DNA of 64,000 nucleotides, taken from positions 320,801-384,800 of the forward strand of contig CAWGZX010000006.1 of assembly GCA_963827135.1 (NCBI GenBank), read 5' to 3'. Each line of letters opens with the position of its first letter. The stretch's first letter is position 1. The notes beneath the pieces were generated by a model. That model made no database searches. It saw only the letters and a list, made by a program, of their open reading frames with translations, and was not told the DNA's origin. Of this stretch, positions 16,716-24,225 are shown piece by piece. A program made the translations under genes and the position numbers. This DNA comes from JAJRAN01 sp963827135. GTDB taxonomy: Archaea > Thermoplasmatota > Thermoplasmata > Methanomassiliicoccales > UBA472.

Positions 16716-17465
16716 GTGTTAGAGTTGGAGAAACTCAATAGGCTGCTCTTCGAGCTATCAAGCAAAGAGAGAATGGACATATTGATGAGGTTGCGCGATA
16801 GCAACCTTAGGCTAACAGAAATTTCAAGATCTCAGAATCTAAGCCCTCCTGAAACCTCCCGACACCTGCAAAGAATGAGCGAGGATTTACTGATAAACAA
16901 GGATGAAGATGGAAGGTACCACCTTACATCATATGGGGGGCTGGTTTTGTCTCAAATCCCGGTTCTTGATTTTATTTCCAATAACAACGGATATTTTAGT
17001 GAAAGAGATTACTCTGGCATCCCTTACGAATTCATCGGAAGAATGGGCGAACTTTTCAAAGCGGAATATTATAGCGAGCCGGCTGACGGTCTAAATAACA
17101 TCGAGCGCATTCTAAATGAGGCCCATGATTTCATATATTTGACGTCGAATAAAATTGTGACGAGCATAACCCCTCTAATCGCCAGAAAAATTGGTAAGGA
17201 TTTTGACTTTAAAGCAATCCTACCGAGGGCGACTATTGATATGGTAGCTTCCGACCACTCAATTCCCTTAGGGCTTCAATTGAGATTCTCAGATAATATC
17301 AATATTTTAGTGATAGCGACTGATAGAATCTCGGGCTTCGGCCTTCCGGATAGGAATGGAAAATTGGACTATAGCGGATTCATAGGGACGGACCCCAAAT
17401 TGAAAAAATGGTGTAAGGATCTGTTTCAATATTACTGGGATGGAGCAAGAGAAGCAAAGTTTTAG
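16716..17465 (+). CDS. HTH transcription regulator with FilR1 (DUF1724) domain
   Basis: A 249-residue protein. Residues about 5-75 form an ArsR/MarR-like winged helix (LTEISRSQNLSPPETSRHLQRM, then a wing on DEDGRYHLTSYG). The rest, from about residue 120, matches the FilR1 domain of archaeal regulators, which is thought to sense small ligands and is known in methanogens (filament regulator). The start is GTG at 16716, with TTG at 16725 as alternative. Codon use is AT-rich, as in the whole island. The next gene on the same strand codes for a surface protein, a possible target. Confidence 0.78.
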   Translation: MLELEKLNRLLFELSSKERMDILMRLRDSNLRLTEISRSQNLSPPETSRHLQRMSEDLLINKDEDGRYHLTSYGGLVLSQIPVLDFISNNNGYFSERDYSGIPYEFIGRMGELFKAEYYSEPADGLNNIERILNEAHDFIYLTSNKIVTSITPLIARKIGKDFDFKAILPRATIDMVASDHSIPLGLQLRFSDNINILVIATDRISGFGLPDRNGKLDYSGFIGTDPKLKKWCKDLFQYYWDGAREAKF

Positions 17466-17587
17466 ATCCGAATCGTCCTGAAAGGGGGATTAGGCGGCAG
17501 TTGAAGGAACATAACAAATTTAAATAGTCGACTTTGCACTATTTTGAAGCGGACATCTTTGCAATAGCATGATAGCAAACAGCAAGG

Positions 17588-19387
17588 GTGAAGGGGGGGT
17601 TGAAAATTAGAGCCTTAGCATTGCCAGTGATCACGGTTCTGTTGCTCCTAGTCAGCATCGCTCCGTTGCCGTTGATTCAAAATGATGATTGTGCACTTAT
17701 GAGTGAGGCTTCTGCCTCAGCATCTGTCCAAGCGATCGAGAGTGAGACGTTATGGCACGATAACTTCGGAGATTATTATCCCACTGACTTCTCACAGAAT
17801 CCTCTCACCGACGGAAAGACATATGTGGTTACCGTCGAAGGAACATGGAGCCCTTGGGGAGCAAGCCATTGGCAAAGTGTGGAAGATCCCCCCGTAGGTG
17901 CGTATGAAGAAGCGCCTATGTATCCTGGTAATGGAGGGACAGGTAGGGTGGGAATGGACCCCTTCTGGGCTTTCGCAGTCATTTATGGCTGGGATTACGC
18001 GAACGGATTGGGGATCACCGTCTTGCCTTCCCCCGGTGCATTCAGGATAAGTTTGGACAATGGGGTTTCGTGGACAACCAGTATTCGACCTGAGAGCGAC
18101 GTTTACACTCCAACCCATAAGTATGAATTCAAAGTAGTTGGTAAGGGGGAGAATATCGGCTTCAGGACCATAGATACAGATGCGTACGACAACTATGGCA
18201 TGTTCAAGATCGTGATCGCACCTGAACAGACCTCCCCATCGGCCCCTCAGAACCTTACGGCCGTTGTCGGCGATGCGTCTATTAGCCTCAGTTGGGAGGC
18301 ACCGTCCACCGATGGGGGCAGCCCAATCACCAATTTCACTGTGTACCGCGGTCCTGACCTCGGGAATCTGACGCCTTTGGCGTTGCTGGGAAATGTAACC
18401 TCTTACCTGGACGAGAATGTGAGCAATGGGATTACGTACTATTACGCCGTCTCTGCCAGTAATTTAGCTGGGGAAGGGTTGATGACTTCCGCCATCAGTT
18501 GCGTTCCCACCTGGAGCGAACATCATCCTATTTGCACCATCACCTCACCCACTCGTGAGTACGAGAACACCAGCGACATAACCATGAACTGGACCATGAG
18601 CGACCTGGTCTCGGGCATAGACTTCGCGGAGGTGTGCCTTGACACTGGCGATTGGGTGTTCATGGGCGACGCCATCAGCCACGTATTCGTAGGAGTGCCT
18701 GATGGCGCACATACCCTGAGTCTAAGGGTCTTCAACAATGCTGGATATAGCAACAGCACCTCCCGGCTCGTCACCGTGGACACTGTTCCGCCGTCCGACG
18801 TGGCGAACTCCTGGTCGCAACCGGACGCCAGCGGAACTTTACGGATCACCTTCAGCGAGGCCATGAGGGCCGTGTATGGCCAAGTGGACGGAGTCCCGGT
18901 CACCTTTTCGCTCCTGGACAGGAATGCGACAGCCACGGTCACCTTGGATCCGGGGACGCACAGCCTCAGCATGACCGGGATGGATCTGGCCGGAAATCTG
19001 GTAGCGGGCTTCGTGCCTTTCCAGTTCACCGTGGTGGAGTTCACGGTCCAGGTCAGTGGGCAAGTGCTCGATGACAATGGGGACCCGATTGCAGGGGCAC
19101 AGGTGGATATCGATGGCGTGCAGGCGACATCGGGTACGGACGGCTGGTTCTTCTGCTCTGTTGCTCCTGGACAACATGACATCGACATTTCCGCGACAAG
19201 TATGGACGATTACTCGGGTCATGTCACTGTGACCAACGAGGGCGGGGAGCTAGGCGACTTCACCATGACCCCCAATGAGGCGCCAGACGACGGCGGAATG
19301 GACTGGCTATTGATCGGGATTGTAGCCGTGGTGGGGGTTGCCCTCTTGTTGCTCCTTCTCCTGTTCTTCAAGCGGAAGAAGAAGTGA
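17588..19387 (+). CDS. Cell-surface protein with Fn3 and carboxypeptidase-regulatory-like domains
   Basis: A 599-residue exported protein. An N-terminal hydrophobic signal (about residues 8-29) is followed by an unknown beta-rich region, a fibronectin type III domain (about 215-305, with the usual PSAPQNLTAVVGD and GITYYYAVSASNLAG), Ig-like segments, and a CarboxypepD_reg-like domain (about 495-565, VSGQVLDDNGDPIAGAQVDIDG). The C-terminus has one membrane helix and the cytosolic anchor KRKKK. This is the standard layout of archaeal surface proteins facing outward. GTG at 17588 is the longest start; TTG at 17600, just after a GGGGGG tract, is equally likely. Confidence 0.82.
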   Translation: MKGGLKIRALALPVITVLLLLVSIAPLPLIQNDDCALMSEASASASVQAIESETLWHDNFGDYYPTDFSQNPLTDGKTYVVTVEGTWSPWGASHWQSVEDPPVGAYEEAPMYPGNGGTGRVGMDPFWAFAVIYGWDYANGLGITVLPSPGAFRISLDNGVSWTTSIRPESDVYTPTHKYEFKVVGKGENIGFRTIDTDAYDNYGMFKIVIAPEQTSPSAPQNLTAVVGDASISLSWEAPSTDGGSPITNFTVYRGPDLGNLTPLALLGNVTSYLDENVSNGITYYYAVSASNLAGEGLMTSAISCVPTWSEHHPICTITSPTREYENTSDITMNWTMSDLVSGIDFAEVCLDTGDWVFMGDAISHVFVGVPDGAHTLSLRVFNNAGYSNSTSRLVTVDTVPPSDVANSWSQPDASGTLRITFSEAMRAVYGQVDGVPVTFSLLDRNATATVTLDPGTHSLSMTGMDLAGNLVAGFVPFQFTVVEFTVQVSGQVLDDNGDPIAGAQVDIDGVQATSGTDGWFFCSVAPGQHDIDISATSMDDYSGHVTVTNEGGELGDFTMTPNEAPDDGGMDWLLIGIVAVVGVALLLLLLLFFKRKKK

Positions 19388-19515
19388 CGAAACCCCTTCC
19401 CTGATTCCTTTTTTTCCTACTTCAGGTAGGAGGGCCAGAATTTGTAGAGCGGATGCTGTGAGGTTCGGGGAATATATTATTAACCTCATGATCAGAATCA
19501 TTTCATGACTATTCT

Positions 19516-19617
19516 ATGCCGACCAAAGAGATGGATGGTAAGTTCCTAATTATCATGATAGCCGTCGTTTGGGGTATGTTGATTGCCGGCGGCATTTTGG
19601 CTTACTTACTACTTTGA
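19516..19617 (+). CDS. Possible 33-residue single-helix membrane peptide
   Basis: An ATG at 19516 opens a 33-codon frame: eight polar residues, MPTKEMDG, and then one hydrophobic helix with a Trp-Gly and a Gly-Gly. A TATA-like AATATATTAT at about 19471-19480 would place transcription start near 19500-19505. No Shine-Dalgarno sequence is seen. The rest of the 378-base gap (19388-19766) holds a T-rich terminator for the surface-protein gene and nothing else recognisable. Chance occurrence cannot be excluded at this length. Confidence 0.35.
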   Translation: MPTKEMDGKFLIIMIAVVWGMLIAGGILAYLLL

Positions 19618-19766
19618 TGATAGATCAGGGGTAGGGGGGAGCATCTTAAGATTAGATCCCGCTAGATTCCATCCATTTGAGTGGGGTTTGTTTTTAGCTT
19701 CATACGTATGAATCGCAGAGGCAGTTAAGATAAGATTATTCAGTTAAGGCCGCATATTCACACTAA

Positions 19767-20333
19767 ATGGCTGAATTGATTAAAATCAATGAGAATTCTG
19801 GGATATGGAGGATTAAACCCTCCAGAAGAAAAAAGCCATTGGATAAAATTGCTTGTTTTTTGGAAACGGTCGGTTATTATGGTAATGCTAGAGGCCATTA
19901 TGAAGGGAGCTATCTTGAAGGAGATATCACCTTTAAGGTCGATAAAAGAAATTATCATCATACTGAGATCCTTTCCAGTGAAGGTGTAAACCTTGGGGTA
20001 TTGGATTGGGGCATCGATGTTTTTAAGAACATCAACTGGAGCCTAGGGCCAATCGTGTGTTCATTAAAAGGATTCCAACCGTGCCAGATAACTAAGAGAT
20101 ATGACTCCTTGCGTGATCCAAATTGTAACATGTACTATGATTTTGTTGATAATAAAGACAGAAAAATTGCGACAACGACCTTTGATTTTCATTCATTCTT
20201 CAAACTTAAGGAGCTCCCTCCCAAATTTAATGTCATAAGCCGGGAGAACGATGACCCCAATCCATGGCTGATAGCATTGCTTACCATGTACATCCATTCG
20301 ATAGATGGACGTTTCCAAGCGAAACCTATGTAA
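19767..20333 (+). CDS. Hypothetical protein, 188 residues
   Basis: I do not recognise this protein. It is soluble, with no signal peptide, and alternates short aromatic-rich strands (for example GYYGNARGHYEGSYLEGD and CNMYYDFVDN), which suggests a beta-barrel or beta-sandwich fold of the scramblase/Tubby type; that is only an impression. Base composition is AT-rich, unlike the metabolic genes. It lies between the surface protein and a small membrane protein on the opposite strand. The ATG start is the only one that fits. Confidence 0.55.
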   Translation: MAELIKINENSGIWRIKPSRRKKPLDKIACFLETVGYYGNARGHYEGSYLEGDITFKVDKRNYHHTEILSSEGVNLGVLDWGIDVFKNINWSLGPIVCSLKGFQPCQITKRYDSLRDPNCNMYYDFVDNKDRKIATTTFDFHSFFKLKELPPKFNVISRENDDPNPWLIALLTMYIHSIDGRFQAKPM

Positions 20334-20373
20334 TCTTGATATGAGCTCCTTCAGGGATGGTGTGAAGTTCGGG

Positions 20374-20610
20374 CTAAACCCCTATGCTCTTTGATTTAAT
20401 TTTAATGAATAAGAAATATGCAAGAAAGAATATGATAAAGAACGATAGCCAGGATACGATGGCACCATAGAAGGCCAAAGTCCTCGAGGTATAACCTTGA
20501 TAGGTCTCCCATAGACCTAGAGGTACCATCAGGATAACAACATAAAAAGCCACTCCCATGACCAAGAAACTAACAATCAACGAGATAATAGCCATTGATC
20601 TGAGAATCAA
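20374..20610 (-). CDS. Small two-helix membrane protein
   Basis: A 78-residue protein with two long hydrophobic segments (about residues 5-34 and 46-72), a short polar loop WETYQGYTSRT between them and a Lys-rich end (KIKSKS). No family is recognised. The AT-rich codon use matches the neighbouring island genes. It converges on the 188-residue gene with a 40-base gap. Confidence 0.5.
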   Translation of the reverse strand: MILRSMAIISLIVSFLVMGVAFYVVILMVPLGLWETYQGYTSRTLAFYGAIVSWLSFFIIFFLAYFLFIKIKSKSIGV

Positions 20611-20620
20611 TTCCCACCCT

Positions 20621-20634
20621 GACGCTTCAGCGTC
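20621..20634. repeat. Short perfect inverted repeat before rep
   Basis: GACGCT-TC-AGCGTC forms a 6-base inverted repeat 21 bases before the first codon of the Rep remnant. Rolling-circle origins often place the nick site in such a hairpin beside rep, so this is a candidate remnant origin; equally it could be a chance palindrome. Confidence 0.3.
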
Positions 20635-20655
20635 GACCTTTGACCCGAGGGGGCG

Positions 20656-21165
20656 GTGCGTAAGCTGCGTAGCGATTTTAGGAAATTAGGCAAGAATAAG
20701 ATTTGGGATCCGGACTCGAGGGGCGTATATTGTTTGGAGATTGGGGAGATCGACGACCTCGGTTGCTGCAATCTTCATATCCATGTGCTCATGGATTCGG
20801 GATACATAGAGCAAAAGAAGCTCTCCGAAGCGTGGAAGCGGATAACTAAGGATTCTTACGTAGTCGATATCCGCCCGGCTAAGCGTATCTCTCGTGATCA
20901 TCGAGCTCTGCTGCGATACATGACGAAGTACATGGTCAAGTTGCCAAAGGATATGTTGGAATGGAAGGCCAAGCTCTACAACCAGACGTTTCATGGGACG
21001 CGTCTTATCCAGGTCTTCGGCTTCCCTCGGGGGGGATATCAGTTGGACATCCATCAGCCTGTTTGCCCTTATTGCGGAGGGACCGAGGTATATTGTCTCG
21101 ATTTTGAGCCCGGTCTCGAAGGGCAGGTCTTTGGCGAGGATCCTGAGAAAGATAACGCGAAATAG
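20656..21165 (+). CDS. Rolling-circle replication (HUH) Rep protein, probably a remnant
   Basis: A 169-residue frame with the HUH metal motif in NLHIHVLMD (about residues 39-47) and, 50 residues later, LLRYMTKYMVK, where Tyr and Lys match motif 3 of rolling-circle initiators. A zinc knuckle CPYCGG stands near the end. Archaeal plasmid Reps of this kind are longer at the N-terminus; here only a GTG gives a start and about 100 or more residues that should precede the HUH motif are missing, so the gene is probably truncated. It points to an integrated plasmid or virus. Possible origin hairpin just upstream. Confidence 0.65.
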   Translation: MRKLRSDFRKLGKNKIWDPDSRGVYCLEIGEIDDLGCCNLHIHVLMDSGYIEQKKLSEAWKRITKDSYVVDIRPAKRISRDHRALLRYMTKYMVKLPKDMLEWKAKLYNQTFHGTRLIQVFGFPRGGYQLDIHQPVCPYCGGTEVYCLDFEPGLEGQVFGEDPEKDNAK

Positions 21166-21237
21166 CGTGAGCCATCGATGGACAAGCTAAGGAAATAAAG
21201 AAAAGGGAAAAAGGAAAAAGGAGTTGGGTTAAAGGGT

Positions 21238-21752
21238 TTAGAGTTGAGTTACTTCGGCAGTTAACATCATATCAGTACCGGCAAAGTCCGGTAGTGTTAT
21301 TCTGAAATCGAAATCATTATCTGACGTCGGTGTTAAATCGAGATACCGATGTGATGGTCCATAGTGTCAAGAGGCCAGAAGTTTCGCTGACAGTTTGTAG
21401 ACCCCGAAACTATGTAGTCCAGGAAATTGCAAGGATGCTACATCCTCTTCCACTAATACCCAGCCGTTGAGACTATTTCAATTGTCAGAATACAATTGGC
21501 CACGGTTACATGCCCAAGAACATTAATTTGGAACTCATACGGTTGGTTCACGGTGGGGCTGGCAATCAGAGCGGTACCGACCATGTGTCGCAATAGTCAT
21601 ATCTTACTCAAACTAGCACCGGATTTTGGGCATTGTTTTGCCAAGTCGCTGAACCCATTGGTATGGCAGCAGCCACCAAAATGGTTGCAAAACATACCAC
21701 ACCGAGTATGGTGAATAGGCTCGATCCGTGAAATTTCTTTCCAGATCCTCAT
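21238..21752 (-). pseudogene. Decayed exported-protein gene
   Basis: A strong ribosome site (GGAGGAC on the minus strand, 21761-21767) precedes an ATG at 21752 and MRIWKEIS. After a frameshift the frame reads a clear signal/anchor helix (FTILGVVCFATILVAAAIPMG) then TWQNNAQNP and a stop. A later frame gives YEFQINVLGHVTVANCILTIE, and a third ends with FDFRITLPDFAGTDMMLTAE and TAA at 21238. Each piece is protein-like, in order, on one strand, but no frame is continuous. It looks like a pilin-like or secreted beta-rich protein inactivated by several indels and stops. Confidence 0.6.
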
Positions 21753-22224
21753 CGTGTTCTGTCCTCCTAAGAACCCATCCTAGGGCTCAATCTTCATCGC
21801 ATATTTCTTTGTTGCAATATAAAACATTTCTCATAGTAATCAAACTAGAATATGCTCACAATAGCCTAAACCAGTATGTTATAATAATATGGAATTATAG
21901 ATATCTTTTTATACTATTATCTTTCGGGATAATAATCCTAGATTGACGCATAAAGGAATCACCGATTACTCTTTACTATCATGGATATCAAGAAAGATAA
22001 CAGTCGCATCCGTGGGCTTCGTCCTTTTCGACCTTCTTCCATACCGATAATCAGGGGCGAGCCTCCGGAGGACGGCGAGAGCCCGAAAGCCCGTCAAACG
22101 GGCTCAGCCCACCCATTAGGACAGTCGTCACAGGCGAAGTCTGTCAGCGAGCAATCTAACAACTTAATAGGGGGCCATCGCTGGAGGGGGTATTCTATTC
22201 TTAAACTAATGTTGTTACTATTTT
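21753..22224. other. Gene-free stretch with a GC-rich structured segment
   Basis: AT-rich to about 21980, then GC-rich from about 22040 to 22190. In the GC-rich part CCTCCGGAGG is a 10-base palindrome (22062-22071), GAGCCCG pairs with CGGGCTC across 13 bases, the overlapping AGCCCG/CGGGCT offers an alternative pairing, and GACAG/CTGTC encloses a further small hairpin. A frame that starts at 21981 crosses it but has low-complexity, non-protein-like composition. An RNA gene is possible; I cannot name it. Confidence 0.35.
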
Positions 22225-22261
22225 CTTTGAGAAAGAAAAAGAAAATGGCCGTATTACGGCC
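22225..22261 (-). terminator. Hairpin plus T-rich terminator of the secreted-protein gene
   Basis: GGCCGT-AAT-ACGGCC (plus 22247-22261) followed on the minus strand by a T/C-rich tract with runs of four and five T, 22 bases beyond the stop of the gene at 22284. It resembles the terminator at 2187-2221. Confidence 0.65.
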
Positions 22262-22283
22262 GTTTAAAGGGGGTTCCAAATCC

Positions 22284-23837
22284 TTAGACTATCAAGTTTT
22301 TGATGGCGAGTGCCGTTGCTCCGTTCGGAGTGAACACCACTAGGAACAGCAGGTTGTGCCTCGACGGTGCTATGCCCTTGACCTGCGACGCATCGAAATG
22401 AACAACAAGGTCATTCATCCCATCGTTGTTCATGTCCCTGACCTCTGTTCCCTGGCAAGGCACAGAGTTCATGGATTGACCGATCAGATAGCAATAGGAC
22501 TCGATCGAGTTGGCGTCCATTACTTCACTGCCATACAGCACCACATCGATGGTCTGTACCTGTCCATGATGATTGTTCTCGTCCCTAACCCTCATGACAT
22601 CGAGGTGTGGCGGTTGGAAGTCCTTCGCTCTGTAGGCTGAGGTGTCGAAGCTTACCGTGTCCAGTTGTTCGGGCCAATAGCCTGAATACGAATACAGCCA
22701 CAGGGTCATGTGATATGGCCCATTGACTTTGCTGGAGGCGAGGCCGTAGCTATCGTACGTCAAATGCACCGTGTGTGTCCCGACCTCGAAGTACTCGATC
22801 GAAGTCTTAGCGTAACCCACATCGATGCCTCCCCAGATGTCCACAAACAGGAGCCCGTCCACGAGGTAGTATCCCGCTTCGGTAATCTCGATGTCCACAT
22901 CCACTCCTAGGCCTTCGTACAGCTTATCGCTATCAAGGTTCATCCCGTACGAAGTCATCGGCTCGGTGAAATGGGAGCCAGGCGTGACTCCCCCGGAGAA
23001 GTCCGAGAGCAGATACGGGCGAGAGTCAAAGAAGCGCCAATCCGCAGAAAGGTAGAATCTGTCCATCAGGTTGAACTGGATCATCCAAGGCCCATCATTG
23101 CCGAGGGATTGCAGATCTGCGGCGCTGTACGACAACTGAATATGGTTTGTTCCTTCGGTCAGTGAGAATAGACCATCGGCGTACACCTGCCCGACCCAGT
23201 TTGACTCTATCAACCAGCAATATGCTAAGTACGTGCCAGCTACCGACACCTCCACGTCCCCCTCAATAACCAGGCCTGTGTAGGGAGCGTCACCTGTCGA
23301 AGTGATCGGGCTCTCGCTCGCGTCCCCTAAGAAGCGCGCATACTCGAATTCGTTCCCGTAATAGGTCGGAGAATCGAAGGTCGCGGAGGCGATCTCCGTG
23401 CCATATCCATCTTGCAGCGATAGGTACATGGTGTAGGGTCCATCGATGCCGTTGTTGGAGAATGTGGAGCCCGAGAACCGTTCCTCTTGGACCTGGATAC
23501 CTCCGTTCATGCTTATCGGTACCCCGTACCAATAGATGGTATTCCCGGCCGGTGCCTGAAGGTACTCATAGCAATAGCCCTCGAACGCCCCAGTAGCTTC
23601 GATGCTGTATTGAAGCCAGAGGTAATCGTAGCGGTCGTTCGGATCGGTGTCCACCGCGTAGAACTGATGATCAGTTGTAAAGCCCCCCGTAGCCGCGGTG
23701 ACCGATGCGAAGTTTCCAGCTTTCCCTTTTGCATTATGGCCTGACATCGCCGACGCCGGGGCGGCCGCAATAAAGAGAAGGGCCAATAGCAAAGCCCCGA
23801 AAACCGTCCCTGCACGTATGACGTGTAACTTGTTCAC
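22284..23837 (-). CDS. Secreted repeat protein, three beta-sandwich-like repeats
   Basis: A 517-residue protein with a classical signal peptide (basic start, about 17 hydrophobic residues, cleavage after ASA at about residue 30). The mature part contains three related units of about 120 residues, each with a YLxYCWL/YYLVDGLLF strand, a GTxxIQLSY or GTHTVHLTY strand, a Gly-Pro-(Y/W)-MxxxL strand and an acidic linker; first unit about 65-165, second about 190-290, third about 305-405. The last 110 residues differ and include an Asn/Asp-rich NNDGMNDLVVHF stretch that could bind calcium. No membrane anchor is seen at the C-terminus. No family name is certain; extracellular adhesion or glycan binding is plausible. 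Confidence 0.7.
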   Translation of the reverse strand: MNKLHVIRAGTVFGALLLALLFIAAAPASAMSGHNAKGKAGNFASVTAATGGFTTDHQFYAVDTDPNDRYDYLWLQYSIEATGAFEGYCYEYLQAPAGNTIYWYGVPISMNGGIQVQEERFSGSTFSNNGIDGPYTMYLSLQDGYGTEIASATFDSPTYYGNEFEYARFLGDASESPITSTGDAPYTGLVIEGDVEVSVAGTYLAYCWLIESNWVGQVYADGLFSLTEGTNHIQLSYSAADLQSLGNDGPWMIQFNLMDRFYLSADWRFFDSRPYLLSDFSGGVTPGSHFTEPMTSYGMNLDSDKLYEGLGVDVDIEITEAGYYLVDGLLFVDIWGGIDVGYAKTSIEYFEVGTHTVHLTYDSYGLASSKVNGPYHMTLWLYSYSGYWPEQLDTVSFDTSAYRAKDFQPPHLDVMRVRDENNHHGQVQTIDVVLYGSEVMDANSIESYCYLIGQSMNSVPCQGTEVRDMNNDGMNDLVVHFDASQVKGIAPSRHNLLFLVVFTPNGATALAIKNLIV

Positions 23838-24082
23838 TTTCCTTCTCGTATCTTTCCCTCCAATGGATGGAAGGGGACTCAGTAGAACGTTTGCAGCTTT
23901 CGATTCTGTTGGCTAGGTGATTTCCAGCCCAAATTAAGACCACTCCCGGACCCTTAGGTCCCCCACTTCCCCGGATGTCGTATTAGATACGGGAATAAAA
24001 GATTATTTGCCTTGGATTGTGAGCGATTTAAATCCAATGTCGATTAATGATTATACACACCATCCAGTAAAAAGAGAAAGAG

Positions 24083-24166
24083 TGCGGGGGAAGGGATTTG
24101 AACCCTTGAACCGCTAGGGACAGAATCTTAAGTCCTGCGCCGTTGGCCAGGCTTGGCTACCCCCGC
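24083..24166 (-). tRNA. tRNA-Leu (anticodon UAA)
   Basis: On the minus strand GCGGGGG and CCCCCGC form the acceptor stem, the T loop reads GGTTCAAAT, and the anticodon loop reads CTTAAGA with anticodon TAA. The long variable arm expected for a leucine tRNA is present (GTCCCTAGC region). No intron is seen. CCA is not encoded: after discriminator A the sequence continues CTC. Confidence 0.92.
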
Positions 24167-24225
24167 CTGGGCACATCATCTATTGTATGATATTTCACGC
24201 TTTGGTAGCATCATGCCTTAAGTCA

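Noticed and set aside
21981..22343. Plus-strand frame of 120 codons through the GC-rich segment
   Set aside because: It crosses the hairpins and the terminator of the minus-strand gene and has a Ser/Pro/Lys-rich, non-protein-like sequence.
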